A DNA stretch of 64,000 nt, from positions 10,255 through 74,254 of the forward strand of contig CAUZRQ010000015.1 in the NCBI GenBank assembly GCA_963582065.1, written 5' to 3'. The notes below the pieces were generated by a model, which saw nothing but the letters and a program-made list of their open reading frames with translations, did no database searches and was not told where the DNA came from. Of the stretch, positions 9,152 through 17,985 are shown one piece after another. Position 1 is the stretch's first letter; every line of letters starts with the position of its first letter. The DNA comes from UBA8437 sp963582065. GTDB lineage: Bacteria > Planctomycetota > Planctomycetia > Planctomycetales > Planctomycetaceae. The position numbers and the translations under genes are program-made.

Positions 9152-11452
9152 GTGGGAGATCGGCTTCGCCAGGGTGTTGTAACCGTGTTCGGGGTGTCGT
9201 TGTGCCTCTTCACGGTTCTTGAGATGAACTTTCCTCGACTGCAACAGCAGTCGGCGCTGGCCTTGTTCATTCTGATGGGCCTGGTGATCTGTTTTCTCGA
9301 GAGCCCCGTCCACGAGAAGCTCAAGGACTGGCGTTCTCTGCGGATCCTGGATGCGATTCTCGCGGCGGCAGTGATCGTCACCTGCGGCTACGTCGTGCTC
9401 CAGCTCGAACCGACCTTCCAGGGATGGTGGTCCGGCGGAGAGTCCTTGGGCGATCGGGCGGGAAATGAGACCGGGCTCGACATCATCATCGGGTCGATCG
9501 GCCTGCTGCTGGTCCTCGAATCGACGCGCCGCTCAATTGGCTGGATCGTTCCTGCGCTGGCGCTCGTGTTCGTCGCTCACACGTATTACTGCTACGCGTC
9601 GATCCAGTACGACCTGCCTGAGATGCCGGATTGGATGCTGCCGCATTCGGGCCAGAGTGCAGGCGACATCGTCAGTACGACCTACATCCAGACGCTCGGA
9701 GTCTTTGGGCCGGCCGCCGGGGTGATGTTCAAATACGTGTTCCTGTTCGTTGTCTTCGGTTCGTTTCTGGAGATGTCCGGGGCAACGCAGTTCATCATCG
9801 ATTTCTCCGAGCGGGTCTTCGGTGGAAGTCCGGGCGGGCCGGCGAAGGTGTCCGTGTTGGGGAGCGGGCTGATGGGGTCGCTTTCCGGAAGTGCCGTCGC
9901 CAATGCAGTGACCACCGGGACCTTCACCATTCCGATGATGCGAAATGTCGGTTTCAGCCCACATATTGCCGCCGGAATCACCGCCGCTGCGGCGTCCGGG
10001 GGGGCATTGGTGCCGCCGGTGATGGGGGCCGGAGCGTACATGATGCTCGAGATCGTCGAGCCGAACGTGACATTTGTCCAAGTGGCCACGGCGGCCGCCA
10101 TCCCCGCAATCCTCTACTACCTCTCGATCTGGATGATCGTGCACTTTTACTCACGACGAGTCGGCCAGGCCGCCAAAGCGTTCGATCCGAGCCAGGCAAA
10201 ACGACTCTCCAAGTTCGAGGCCACCGTGTTCTTCGGGGCCCTGGTGGCCTTGATCGGCCTGCTGCTGGACAACTACACACCGTTCAAGGCTGTCTCGGGC
10301 GCCCTGATGGTGATCATGGTTTGCAGCATCTTTCGGCGGGAACTTCCGCTGGGGAAGAGGGTGCGTGTTGCGGCGATACTCACCTTTGCCGCCGTGGTCG
10401 TCATCAACCAGTTGCAGTGGATGTGGTCTGGCTGGTTGCCCGACACGATTGCCGAGTTCCTCGGCCCCTATCAGCCCGGGGCGTGGACCGACCCGAGCGT
10501 GAAATCTCTCACGCGGCGGGCGGTGATGGGCAGCCTGTTGAATTCATCGATCATCGGCACGGTCGGACTGTTTCTGTTTGGGCTGTGGCACAAGTCGTGG
10601 CGCCCGTCGATGCTGGGTGCGATGGGTCGAGCTGCAAAGAACGGGGTGTCGCTGGTGGCCGCCAGTGCATGCGTCGGCATCATCATCGGCGTTGTGCAAC
10701 AGACTGGAATCGCGACTGATTTCAGTGCGGTGATCAAGGGCGTTGTTGCCACAAATCTGTTGTTGGCCCTGATCGGCATCATGGTCTGTTCGATCATCCT
10801 CGGAATGGGCGTGCCGTCGGTCGTCTGCTACCTGCTGATGGCCACGCTGATGGGCTCCCTGCTTGGCGAACTCGGAGTGATTCCACTCGCCGCCCACCTC
10901 TTCATCTTCTATTTCGGGATGATGTCGATGGTGACTCCGCCGGTCGCGCTGGCCGCATACGCCAGCGCGTCGATAGCCAAGGCGAAGATCATGCAGACCG
11001 GCCTCGCCGCGTTTCGATTTTCCCTGGTCGGTTTCACTCTTCCGTTCATGTTTGTTTATCGCCCCGCATTGCTGTTGATGGACGGCGCGAAGTGGAAGGC
11101 CTGGGATGTGGCCAACCGGTCAGGACAACTGGCAGAGGCCACCGAGTTGCTCAAGGACGCTCAGGCGGCCTACGCACCATGGGATGAACTGGTGCTGGCT
11201 GTCTCGACGGCGATCGTTGGCGTCGTGGCATTGGCTGCCGGGATTGCCGGATTCTGTCGACAAGAAGCCAACTGGTTGCAGCGTTCGATGTTCTTGGCAT
11301 CGGCTGGAATGCTGCTCTACCCCGACATGTGGCTGAACATCGGCGGGGGTGGGCTGTTTGTCGCCACCGTGCTGGTCAATTCCAGGGAGGGCAATCCGGG
11401 CGAACCGGCACCGCCGGAGGAACCCGTGGAGCCGCCCGTGCCGTCCGCCTGA
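9152..11452 (+). CDS. TRAP transporter fused permease (4TM/12TM, DctQM-type)
   Basis: This 766-residue membrane protein joins the small and large TRAP permease subunits, as is usual for TAXI systems. Helices of the small-subunit part occupy about residues 1-160. The large DctM-like part follows, with conserved loops such as SGSAVANAVTTGTFTIPMM and GGALVPPVMGAGAYMM (first repeat) and LGMGVPSVVCYLLMA with MVTPPVALAAY (second repeat). It should carry out sodium-driven uptake of the ligand bound by the upstream protein. The GTG start at 9152 is the only reasonable one before the first helix. A proline/glutamate-rich tail ends the protein. Confidence 0.9.
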   Translation: MGDRLRQGVVTVFGVSLCLFTVLEMNFPRLQQQSALALFILMGLVICFLESPVHEKLKDWRSLRILDAILAAAVIVTCGYVVLQLEPTFQGWWSGGESLGDRAGNETGLDIIIGSIGLLLVLESTRRSIGWIVPALALVFVAHTYYCYASIQYDLPEMPDWMLPHSGQSAGDIVSTTYIQTLGVFGPAAGVMFKYVFLFVVFGSFLEMSGATQFIIDFSERVFGGSPGGPAKVSVLGSGLMGSLSGSAVANAVTTGTFTIPMMRNVGFSPHIAAGITAAAASGGALVPPVMGAGAYMMLEIVEPNVTFVQVATAAAIPAILYYLSIWMIVHFYSRRVGQAAKAFDPSQAKRLSKFEATVFFGALVALIGLLLDNYTPFKAVSGALMVIMVCSIFRRELPLGKRVRVAAILTFAAVVVINQLQWMWSGWLPDTIAEFLGPYQPGAWTDPSVKSLTRRAVMGSLLNSSIIGTVGLFLFGLWHKSWRPSMLGAMGRAAKNGVSLVAASACVGIIIGVVQQTGIATDFSAVIKGVVATNLLLALIGIMVCSIILGMGVPSVVCYLLMATLMGSLLGELGVIPLAAHLFIFYFGMMSMVTPPVALAAYASASIAKAKIMQTGLAAFRFSLVGFTLPFMFVYRPALLLMDGAKWKAWDVANRSGQLAEATELLKDAQAAYAPWDELVLAVSTAIVGVVALAAGIAGFCRQEANWLQRSMFLASAGMLLYPDMWLNIGGGGLFVATVLVNSREGNPGEPAPPEEPVEPPVPSA

Positions 11453-11497
11453 CCGGCGGGGATCTCTTCAAAGAACGGCAAACCAACGGAGAGTGCA

Positions 11498-13108
11498 ATG
11501 CCCGCGATGATTTCGGCTCCACAACCCCTGGCCGTTGAGGCAGGGGCCAATATGCTCGCCGACGGGGGGAACGCATTCGACGCAGCCATCGCCTGCGCGG
11601 CGGTGCAATGGCTGGTCGATCCTCATTCGTGTGGGGCGGGCGGCTACATGGTGATGACATCGTTCTCGGCCGAGACCGGTGAGCCCAACCCGGTGATCGA
11701 CGCGCCGGCGGTGGCCGGAAGTGGTGTGTCACCGGAGATGTGGCAGGACATCGTGATTCGGCCGAACCCCGAGGGCTGGGGGTATTTCCTCGAGGGAAAG
11801 GTCAACGAGGACGGGTACCAGAGTGTCTGTGTGCCCGGGATCGGCCGGGGGCTGGGCCTGGTGCACGATCGCTGGGCCAGTCGGGGCTGGGACGAGCTGC
11901 TTGCTCCGGCGATTCGGATTGCCGAGGACGGCTGGATGGTGGGGACCCTTCAGGCGGCACGCTGGAAGGAACCCCCCGGGTTCTACGAAGGATCCTCCGG
12001 CCGCCAGAAACTTGATGTCACACCTTCGGCCCAACGCATCTACCTCAAGCCCGATGGCTCGACGTATGAGATGCACGAGACCCTGGTGAACCCCGATTAT
12101 GCTGTGACGTTGCGTCGGATGGCCGAGGCGGGGCCGGAAGATCTTCACACCGGACAACTGGCCGAGAAGATGGCTGCCGACCTTTCAGCCAACGGCAGCT
12201 GGGTGACTGCCGACGACCTGGCCGGCTACCGGCCTCGAACCGAGGAGCCCGTGACCGCCGAGTACAAGGGGTACACCGTTGTCAGCAATCAGCCGCCCCA
12301 CGGTGGCCCGACACTGGCCGCCATCCTGAACATTCTCGGAGATGATGATCTCGCCGGATTGGGGCACAATTCACCCGCGTACATTCTGAAGGTCTCGCTG
12401 GCCATGAAGGCGGCTTTTGCCGATCGCAACCGGCACATGGCGGACGAGCAGTTCGAAGAGGTGCCACTGGAATGGATGACGTCGGCCGAGCGAGCCGTTG
12501 AGTGGCGAGAGGTGATCGCATCGGGCCAGCCGATCGATGTCGGACGTCAGCAGGCCGACTCGGGCACCACCCATGTCAGTGTCGTCGATGCCGCCGGCAA
12601 CTGCGTGTCCCTGACCCACTCGCTGGGCACCAGTTCCGGGGTGATCACCGACGGCCTGGGGTTCATGTACAACAACTCGATGGTCAACTTCGACCCGCTC
12701 CCCGGACGCCCCAACAGCATTGCGCCCGGGAAGGGACGGACCACGGGGATGACACCGACCCTGGTGCTCAAGGATGGACGTCCGGTCCTGGTCCTGGGAG
12801 CACCTGGCGCAACACGGATCATCACCTCGGTCCTGCAGGTGATTCTCAACCATCTTGAGTTCGGGATGAGCATCACCGATGCGGTGCATGTGGCCCGGTT
12901 TGACTGCCAGGGCGAACTGATCAAGTGTCAGCGACGAATCCCGGAGTCGGTCTGTGAAGAGATCCGCAAATCGCATCCGGTGGTTCGGATCCCGCGTAGC
13001 CACGGCGGGCTGGCGTTGGTGCACGCGGTGGCGATTGATCCGGACAGCGGTGAGTTGAGCGGAGCGGCCGATACCGGCGCCGACGGCATGGCGTTGCTCG
13101 TGCCGTGA
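11498..13108 (+). CDS. Gamma-glutamyltransferase family Ntn-hydrolase
   Basis: This 536-residue protein has the gamma-glutamyltranspeptidase fold. The N-terminal GGNAFDAAIACAAVQWLVDPH region and the autoprocessing site SGTTHVSVVD are both present. Thr357 is the expected cleavage point and new N-terminal nucleophile. The later motif SGVITDGLGFMYNNSM and the terminal GADGMALLVP also fit. No signal peptide is visible, so it may be cytoplasmic, unlike many classical periplasmic members. It follows the TRAP genes by 45 bases with a ribosome-binding-like GGAGAG upstream. The pairing suggests uptake and hydrolysis of a gamma-glutamyl compound; that link is inference. Confidence 0.85.
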   Translation: MPAMISAPQPLAVEAGANMLADGGNAFDAAIACAAVQWLVDPHSCGAGGYMVMTSFSAETGEPNPVIDAPAVAGSGVSPEMWQDIVIRPNPEGWGYFLEGKVNEDGYQSVCVPGIGRGLGLVHDRWASRGWDELLAPAIRIAEDGWMVGTLQAARWKEPPGFYEGSSGRQKLDVTPSAQRIYLKPDGSTYEMHETLVNPDYAVTLRRMAEAGPEDLHTGQLAEKMAADLSANGSWVTADDLAGYRPRTEEPVTAEYKGYTVVSNQPPHGGPTLAAILNILGDDDLAGLGHNSPAYILKVSLAMKAAFADRNRHMADEQFEEVPLEWMTSAERAVEWREVIASGQPIDVGRQQADSGTTHVSVVDAAGNCVSLTHSLGTSSGVITDGLGFMYNNSMVNFDPLPGRPNSIAPGKGRTTGMTPTLVLKDGRPVLVLGAPGATRIITSVLQVILNHLEFGMSITDAVHVARFDCQGELIKCQRRIPESVCEEIRKSHPVVRIPRSHGGLALVHAVAIDPDSGELSGAADTGADGMALLVP

Positions 13109-13143
13109 ACGCTACAGGTGGGAGTGCCGGTTCGGACAGGTCC

Positions 13144-13173
13144 TTGACGCTCGCTTCTGGCATCTGTTAGGTT
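13144..13173 (+). promoter_or_regulatory. Candidate promoter of the leuA leader transcript
   Basis: TTGACG (13144-13149) matches five of six bases of the -35 consensus. TAGGTT (13168-13173) is a weak -10 with an 18-base spacer. Transcription would begin near 13180, giving a leader of about 220 bases before leuA. The -10 is poor, so this is only a candidate. Confidence 0.4.
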
Positions 13174-13214
13174 TGATTTGAGTTCTGAACCAGGTACTCC
13201 AGGTGTCCCAGACA

Positions 13215-13280
13215 ATGACGTTGACCGAGCACTTGCTGCTGGGCCTTCTGCTTAGCCCCGCGAGAGGTGGGAGGGCTTAG
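13215..13280 (+). CDS. Leucine-rich leader peptide of leuA (21 residues)
   Basis: This short ATG-to-TAG frame encodes 21 residues, seven of them leucine, including the run LLLGLLL (codons at 13233-13253). An AGGTG ribosome-binding sequence lies at 13201-13205, nine bases before the ATG. It sits directly upstream of an intrinsic terminator and then leuA, exactly where an attenuator leader peptide would be expected. Ribosome stalling at the Leu codons when charged leucyl-tRNA is scarce would favour the competing helix and leuA expression. The peptide itself probably has no other function. Assignment rests on composition and position. Confidence 0.75.
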   Translation: MTLTEHLLLGLLLSPARGGRA

Positions 13281-13318
13281 TCTGTCGACACTCTGAATCT
13301 GGAACAGACCAAAGACGA

Positions 13319-13358
13319 CCCCGAGACCTCTCACAGGACTCGGGGTTTTTTTGTTTTT
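13319..13358 (+). terminator. Intrinsic terminator / attenuator before leuA
   Basis: CCCCGAG (13319-13325) pairs with CTCGGGG (13339-13345). An inner CCT/AGG extension (13327-13329 with 13335-13337) caps a CTCAC loop. The hairpin is followed directly by seven T, one G and five T. This is a textbook rho-independent terminator placed between the leader peptide and leuA. It would stop leuA transcription unless the stem is disrupted. GAGAGGT at 13262-13268, inside the leader frame, is exactly complementary to ACCTCTC at 13326-13332 in the upper stem, which supplies an antiterminator. Confidence 0.85.
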
Positions 13359-13402
13359 CGATGGCGAGCCAGGCACCGCCTGGCTCAAGTGGAATTCAGG
13401 CA

Positions 13403-14941
13403 ATGTCCACCGAAACGATCACGATCTTCGACACGACACTTCGCGACGGCGAACAGTCTCCCGGCTGCAGTATGAAGACAGCCGAAAAGCTCGAGGTCGC
13501 CGGCGCGTTGGTCGACCTGGGGGTTGATGTCATCGAGGCCGGGTTCCCCATTGCTTCACCCGGTGACTTCGAAGCCGTGCAAATGGTGTCCCGGGAGTTT
13601 GGCGATCGGGCGACGATCTGTGGACTGGCCAGGTGTCGACAAGAGGATGTCGATCGGGCGTGGGCGGCGCTACAGGATGCCGAGCGGCGACGCCTGCACG
13701 TGTTCCTGGCAACGAGTTCGATTCACATGGAACACAAGCTGAAGATGGACGAGAAGCAGATAGTCAATACGGCTGTCGAGATGGTCAAGCGGGCGGCCGG
13801 ATATTGTGACGACGTGGAGTTTTCGCCCGAGGATGCTGCTCGAACGGAACTGGATTTCCTGTGCGAGGTTGTCGAGAAGGCGATCGACGCCGGTGCCACG
13901 ACGATCAACATTCCCGACACGGTGGGGTACGCGACACCGGAACAATTCGGGTCGGTGTTTCGGCACCTGAAAGCGAATGTCAGCAACATCGACAAGGCGG
14001 TGCTCAGCGCCCATTGCCACAACGACCTGGGCCTGGCCGTGGCCAACAGCCTTGCTGCGGTTGGCGAGGGGGCCCGGCAGGTTGAGTGTACGATCAACGG
14101 CCTGGGAGAGCGGGCGGGAAATGCAGCGCTGGAAGAGATCGTGATGGCGCTGGCGACGAGGGGGGATTATTTTCAGTGTGAGACGAGGATAAACACCAAC
14201 AAGCTGTTTCCGACCAGCCGGCTGGTTTCGAGCATCACCGGCATGAAGGTCCAAAGGAACAAGGCGATTGTCGGCCAGAATGCGTTTGCTCACGAGGCCG
14301 GCATTCATCAAGACGGCTGGCTGAAGGAACCCACCACCTATGAGATCATGCGTCCGGAGGACGTGGGAGTGCCCGGCACCGACCTGGTTCTGGGCAAGCA
14401 CAGCGGGCGGCACGCGTTCGGCGACCGAGTGATACAACTCGGCTACACGCTCGACGACGATGTGTTCCAGGCCGTGTTCAAGGACTTCACCTCGCTGGCA
14501 GACAAGAAGAAGGACGTCTACGACTCGGACATTGCGGCGTTGATCGACAACCGGATCGTGGACACGCCCGATCACTGGCATCTTGTCAGTCTGCACACTT
14601 CGGCTGGAACGGGTACGATCCCAACGGCCACAATTGAACTGCAGCACGATGAGCAGACGGTTCGACGTGATGCGGCGACCGGCGATGGCCCGGTTGACGC
14701 GGTGTTTCGTACCCTGGAACGCATCACCGGAGTCGATGCCAAGCTGGAAGACTACGAGGTTCGAAGCGTTTCGAAGGGCAAGGATGCTCAGGGTGAGGTA
14801 CTGGTCGCAATCGTCGTGAATGGACGCCAATATCACGGCAAGGGAGTCAGTACCGACATCATCGAGGCCAGTGCCCGTTCGTACCTTAAGGCTCTCAACA
14901 AGGTTGTCACAGATACGCAGGCCGGCGAAGTCGCTGAGTGA
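13403..14941 (+). CDS. leuA: 2-isopropylmalate synthase
   Basis: This 512-residue enzyme condenses acetyl-CoA with 2-oxoisovalerate, the first committed step of leucine synthesis. The HMGL-like TIM barrel opens with FDTTLRDGEQSPGCSM (Arg14, Asp15) and carries the metal-binding HCH at His204 and His206 (SAHCHNDLGLAVANSL). GLGERAGNAALEE lies nearby. The C-terminal regulatory domain (about residues 390-512) is complete, so leucine feedback is likely. The ATG at 13403 is chosen because the family begins just before the TLRDGEQ motif; upstream codons lie in the terminator tail. The preceding leader peptide and terminator point to attenuation control. Confidence 0.95.
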   Translation: MSTETITIFDTTLRDGEQSPGCSMKTAEKLEVAGALVDLGVDVIEAGFPIASPGDFEAVQMVSREFGDRATICGLARCRQEDVDRAWAALQDAERRRLHVFLATSSIHMEHKLKMDEKQIVNTAVEMVKRAAGYCDDVEFSPEDAARTELDFLCEVVEKAIDAGATTINIPDTVGYATPEQFGSVFRHLKANVSNIDKAVLSAHCHNDLGLAVANSLAAVGEGARQVECTINGLGERAGNAALEEIVMALATRGDYFQCETRINTNKLFPTSRLVSSITGMKVQRNKAIVGQNAFAHEAGIHQDGWLKEPTTYEIMRPEDVGVPGTDLVLGKHSGRHAFGDRVIQLGYTLDDDVFQAVFKDFTSLADKKKDVYDSDIAALIDNRIVDTPDHWHLVSLHTSAGTGTIPTATIELQHDEQTVRRDAATGDGPVDAVFRTLERITGVDAKLEDYEVRSVSKGKDAQGEVLVAIVVNGRQYHGKGVSTDIIEASARSYLKALNKVVTDTQAGEVAE

Positions 14942-14974
14942 GTTGCCAGAGACCGATTTCGAAGACCAACCCAC

Positions 14975-15565
14975 ATGACGAGCCGTCGACTGTTCTGGAC
15001 GCTGCCGGTTGCCGCGGTGGTGTTGATTGGTGTGACACTCTGGGAACAGGCTCAGAATCGTGTTCCCGTCGAGCGGACGGGACTGCGAGTTGCCAGGTCC
15101 ATGCGGTCCGTGGGCCCGGAACTGCAGTTCGAGTTGTACGATTCGCGCAACCGGACCGTTCGCCTGTCCCGTTATCTCGGACGGCATCGTGTGGACCTTG
15201 TCTTTTTGGCAACGGGTGCGAGCATGAGCGAGGATCCGGTGGTGGCGGCTGTGGGACAGCCGTCGTTCACAAGAATCGTGCTGGTGGTCAGCCAGGACCT
15301 GCCGCAAGTGATTCGGAGTCAGGTGGACGGTCGGCCAGGCGGTAGTCCAATTGTGCTCTCGGACGCCGGGGGCCGCCTTGGGCAGGTACCCGGATCGGCC
15401 GCCCGAGCATGGGGCGCGATGGGCGGCGAGGGTGAGGTGGGCAGGACCAGGTGGTACGCGATCGACCGCGCCGGGCGGGTGGACTGGTCCGGCGGTCGCC
15501 CCCTCGCTCAAAAGCCCGACGTCCAGTTGCCCGTGCGTGATGTCACCGCAGACATGGACCACTGA
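14975..15565 (+). CDS. Membrane-anchored thioredoxin-fold-like protein lacking catalytic cysteines
   Basis: This 196-residue protein has an N-terminal hydrophobic anchor or signal (about residues 5-22). It is followed by a region resembling the start of AhpC/TlpA-type domains (LQFELYDSRNRTVRLSRYLG, then RHRVDLVFLATG). At the place where peroxiredoxins or thioredoxins carry Cys there is Gly-Ala-Ser, and no CxxC is present, so it is probably not redox active. A later segment (RWYAIDRAGRVDWSGG) fits the last strands of such a fold. It lies 33 bases after leuA and 3 bases before the next gene. Function is unknown. Confidence 0.5.
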   Translation: MTSRRLFWTLPVAAVVLIGVTLWEQAQNRVPVERTGLRVARSMRSVGPELQFELYDSRNRTVRLSRYLGRHRVDLVFLATGASMSEDPVVAAVGQPSFTRIVLVVSQDLPQVIRSQVDGRPGGSPIVLSDAGGRLGQVPGSAARAWGAMGGEGEVGRTRWYAIDRAGRVDWSGGRPLAQKPDVQLPVRDVTADMDH

Positions 15566-15568
15566 CCC

Positions 15569-16039
15569 ATGGTCAATGAGCCTCGGACCGAGATGACCGA
15601 TCAGAGCGACAGAACGTCGGGGATCTGGGTGGTTTGCGGCATCCTGGGCCTGGGCCTGGTCTCCATCCTGATTCTGTGGCTGTACACCGATATGCACACC
15701 GCTCCGTTTCTCGCGTTGCGGGATGCGATCTACGCCGAGTACCCATCATCGGACCCGCAGGTGGAGGGTGGGCAACGAAAGATTCAGAAAAGGACGCCGA
15801 GAATCCTGCGAGTCACGTTGCGTGTGAGTTGGGATCCCGGAGAGAGGGATGATGAGGTGGCGGACATGGTCGACCGGCTCGTGGCGTTGGCCGACGAGCA
15901 CCACGGGTTGGGGCAATATGACCTGTTCGATGTCTACCTCGTCTGGTTCCGGCCCGAACGGAAGGCCGTGTCACGAAACGAGCAACGAGCGGTCGCCGGT
16001 CTGATCGAAACGGGTCGAGTCAGGCCGGCCGGCGACTAA
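15569..16039 (+). CDS. Hypothetical single-pass membrane protein
   Basis: This 156-residue protein has one strong membrane helix (about residues 19-40) near the N-terminus. A charged soluble domain follows, with a segment rich in Arg/Lys and then acidic helices. No known motif is recognised. A downstream ATG at 15593 is a possible alternative start that would still keep the helix. The gene follows its neighbour by 3 bases and overlaps the 3' end of the convergent MoeA-PBP gene by four bases. It appears to be the last member of the leuA transcription unit. Confidence 0.5.
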   Translation: MVNEPRTEMTDQSDRTSGIWVVCGILGLGLVSILILWLYTDMHTAPFLALRDAIYAEYPSSDPQVEGGQRKIQKRTPRILRVTLRVSWDPGERDDEVADMVDRLVALADEHHGLGQYDLFDVYLVWFRPERKAVSRNEQRAVAGLIETGRVRPAGD

Positions 16040-17985
16040 TCCCCACGCTCGAAGCCCAGGGCGACGAGCTTGGCCTGGATCCTGTCACTTTCGAGTAAAC
16101 CTCGCAGTGCCTGCACGGCGGGACGCTCGAATCGGGACACGGGGACCACCAGGTCATACTGCTCGGGTTGAATCGGCAGGAATCCGAGGTCGTACATCCT
16201 GGCGACCGGGGCTATGCCGATTCCCCAGTCGGCCCGTTTTTGTGTGATGGCCGCGGCCACGGCGTTGTGCGACCGGACCTGCATGGCAAACCCGGGCGGA
16301 GTGGCCCCATCGAGCAGTCGATCGATCACGACGCGCGTTCCGCTGCCGGCGTTTCGGTTGACCATCCGTGCCTCGGGGTTGCTGAGGGCTTCTCCGAGGG
16401 CGAGTTCCCAGGTGACCTGGTTGAATCTCGAATCGTCCGGCCGAAATACGAGGCCCTGCATGCGTTGGTATCCCGGTACCAGCAGCATCCCGTCAGTGAG
16501 AAACGGCCGATTGTATTCCCCGGTTTCCGGATCGAGCAGGTGAATCCCCCCACAGTCGCACTCGCCACGACTGGCGGCGGCGAGGCCACCGGAACTTCCG
16601 ACATAAAGGGACTTGGTGGAAAACCCCTGCGATTGCAGTTCTCCGAGCAGCAGGTCCAGCCCGATGCAGTGGCTGCCAATGACGACGAGGTCAGCTGGGG
16701 TGAGTTCCCGCCCCAACAGTTGAATCTCGACCTCAGCGCCGGCTTCGATGAACTCGGTTTGCGACGGGATTGTCAGGAATCCGTCAGCCGCGCTGAATGT
16801 GGTCACCGATCCGGACCCTTTGCCCATCGGGTAGGCGGCCAGGCCATCTTCCCCCGGGGCCAGATTGGTGAGCAGGTACTCGGTTCGTCCCCGTTGAGAA
16901 TTGACCCGCATCGGCAACCGTGCCGTGATCACGGGCCTGTCGGCCTGGGGCCTTCCTGCAAGGCCGCGGATGAGTGGGGCGACGAATTCGTGAAAGGTGA
17001 ACACCGCGCTGGTAGGGAATCCAGGAAGGATGACAACGGGCTTGTTGCCCGTCACTGCCAGGCAGATCGGTTTTCCGGGCTTCAGGGCCACTCCGTGAGC
17101 GACAATTCCCGGGGCCGGAAGTCGTTCGACAACCTGGTAGGACAGGTCGCCGGCTCCCTTTGAGGTTCCGCCTGACAGGACGACGATGTCGTTCTCCAGC
17201 GCCGCGTGTACCGCGGTTGTCAATTGGCGCTCATCATCCCCAAAACAACCCATGACAACGGGTTGGCCGCCGAGTTCTTCAACCGCGGCCGCCAGGATCG
17301 CGGCGTTCGAATCGTACACCCCGCCATACGTCATCTCATCGCCGGGTGGGATGATCTCGTCACCGGTAGAGATAATGGCGACACGAGGGCGTCGAAAGAC
17401 CTCGACGGTGTTACGGCCCACTGCGGCCAAGACGCCGATCTCACGCGAAGTCAACAATTGACCACGCCGCAGGATCGTCTCACCCTTGGCAACGTCGGTT
17501 CCGGCGAAAGTGATTCTGGAACCAGGTGTCACGGCCTGTTCGACGAGCAATCGGCCATGTTCATCAACCCGGGTGTGTTCGACCATCACCACCGCGTCGG
17601 CACCGCGCGGAACGACAGCTCCGGTCGCGATGGTCGTGGCTGAGCCCGGGCTCACCTCCTTTAGCGCTCGGACACCCGGTGCCAGCACTTCGTCGTTGAG
17701 AGCCAGTTGTCGGGGCTGCTCTTCCATCGCACCAAACGTATCGGATGCCTGGACGGCGAATCCGTCAACGTTGGAACGGTCGAAACCCGGGACGTCGATG
17801 CCCGAAGTGATGTCTGCGGCCAGAATTCGTCCGAGAGCGGTATCCAGCGGAGCGGCTTCGGGACCCAACGGCCCGAGATCCAGATGCGCATGGAACCGCT
17901 GCTCGGCAGTGTCACGGTCGACAACTTCGAGAAATTGCTGTTGCGTAGCGGCTCGAATCGTTTCGGGAGACGGAGATTCGGTCAT
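16036..17985 (-). CDS. moeA: MoeA fused to a periplasmic-binding-protein-like domain
   Basis: This 649-residue fusion has a MoeA-type molybdenum insertase in roughly residues 1-420 and a PBP-like domain after about 430. MoeA motifs include PGFDRSNVDGFAV, the IISTGDEIIPPG strand and VLSGGTSKGAGD. The C-terminal part contains VIGSHCIGLDLLLGELQ, NRNAGSGTRVVIDRLL and VVPVSRFERPAVQALRGLLES, which resemble the ModE/MoeA-associated PBP-like domains. MoeA inserts molybdate (or tungstate) into adenylylated molybdopterin. The PBP part probably senses or presents the oxyanion; that is inference. Its start overlaps the end of the next moeA by 4 bases, so both are in one operon. Confidence 0.9.
   Translation of the reverse strand: MTESPSPETIRAATQQQFLEVVDRDTAEQRFHAHLDLGPLGPEAAPLDTALGRILAADITSGIDVPGFDRSNVDGFAVQASDTFGAMEEQPRQLALNDEVLAPGVRALKEVSPGSATTIATGAVVPRGADAVVMVEHTRVDEHGRLLVEQAVTPGSRITFAGTDVAKGETILRRGQLLTSREIGVLAAVGRNTVEVFRRPRVAIISTGDEIIPPGDEMTYGGVYDSNAAILAAAVEELGGQPVVMGCFGDDERQLTTAVHAALENDIVVLSGGTSKGAGDLSYQVVERLPAPGIVAHGVALKPGKPICLAVTGNKPVVILPGFPTSAVFTFHEFVAPLIRGLAGRPQADRPVITARLPMRVNSQRGRTEYLLTNLAPGEDGLAAYPMGKGSGSVTTFSAADGFLTIPSQTEFIEAGAEVEIQLLGRELTPADLVVIGSHCIGLDLLLGELQSQGFSTKSLYVGSSGGLAAASRGECDCGGIHLLDPETGEYNRPFLTDGMLLVPGYQRMQGLVFRPDDSRFNQVTWELALGEALSNPEARMVNRNAGSGTRVVIDRLLDGATPPGFAMQVRSHNAVAAAITQKRADWGIGIAPVARMYDLGFLPIQPEQYDLVVPVSRFERPAVQALRGLLESDRIQAKLVALGFERGD

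Noticed and set aside
13670..15697. Long minus-strand frame of 675 codons opposite leuA
   Set aside because: It lies antisense to clear leuA coding sequence and has no recognisable protein features; high-GC genes often give such shadows.
16168..17163. Plus-strand frame inside the MoeA-PBP gene
   Set aside because: Antisense shadow; MoeA motifs are unambiguous on the other strand.
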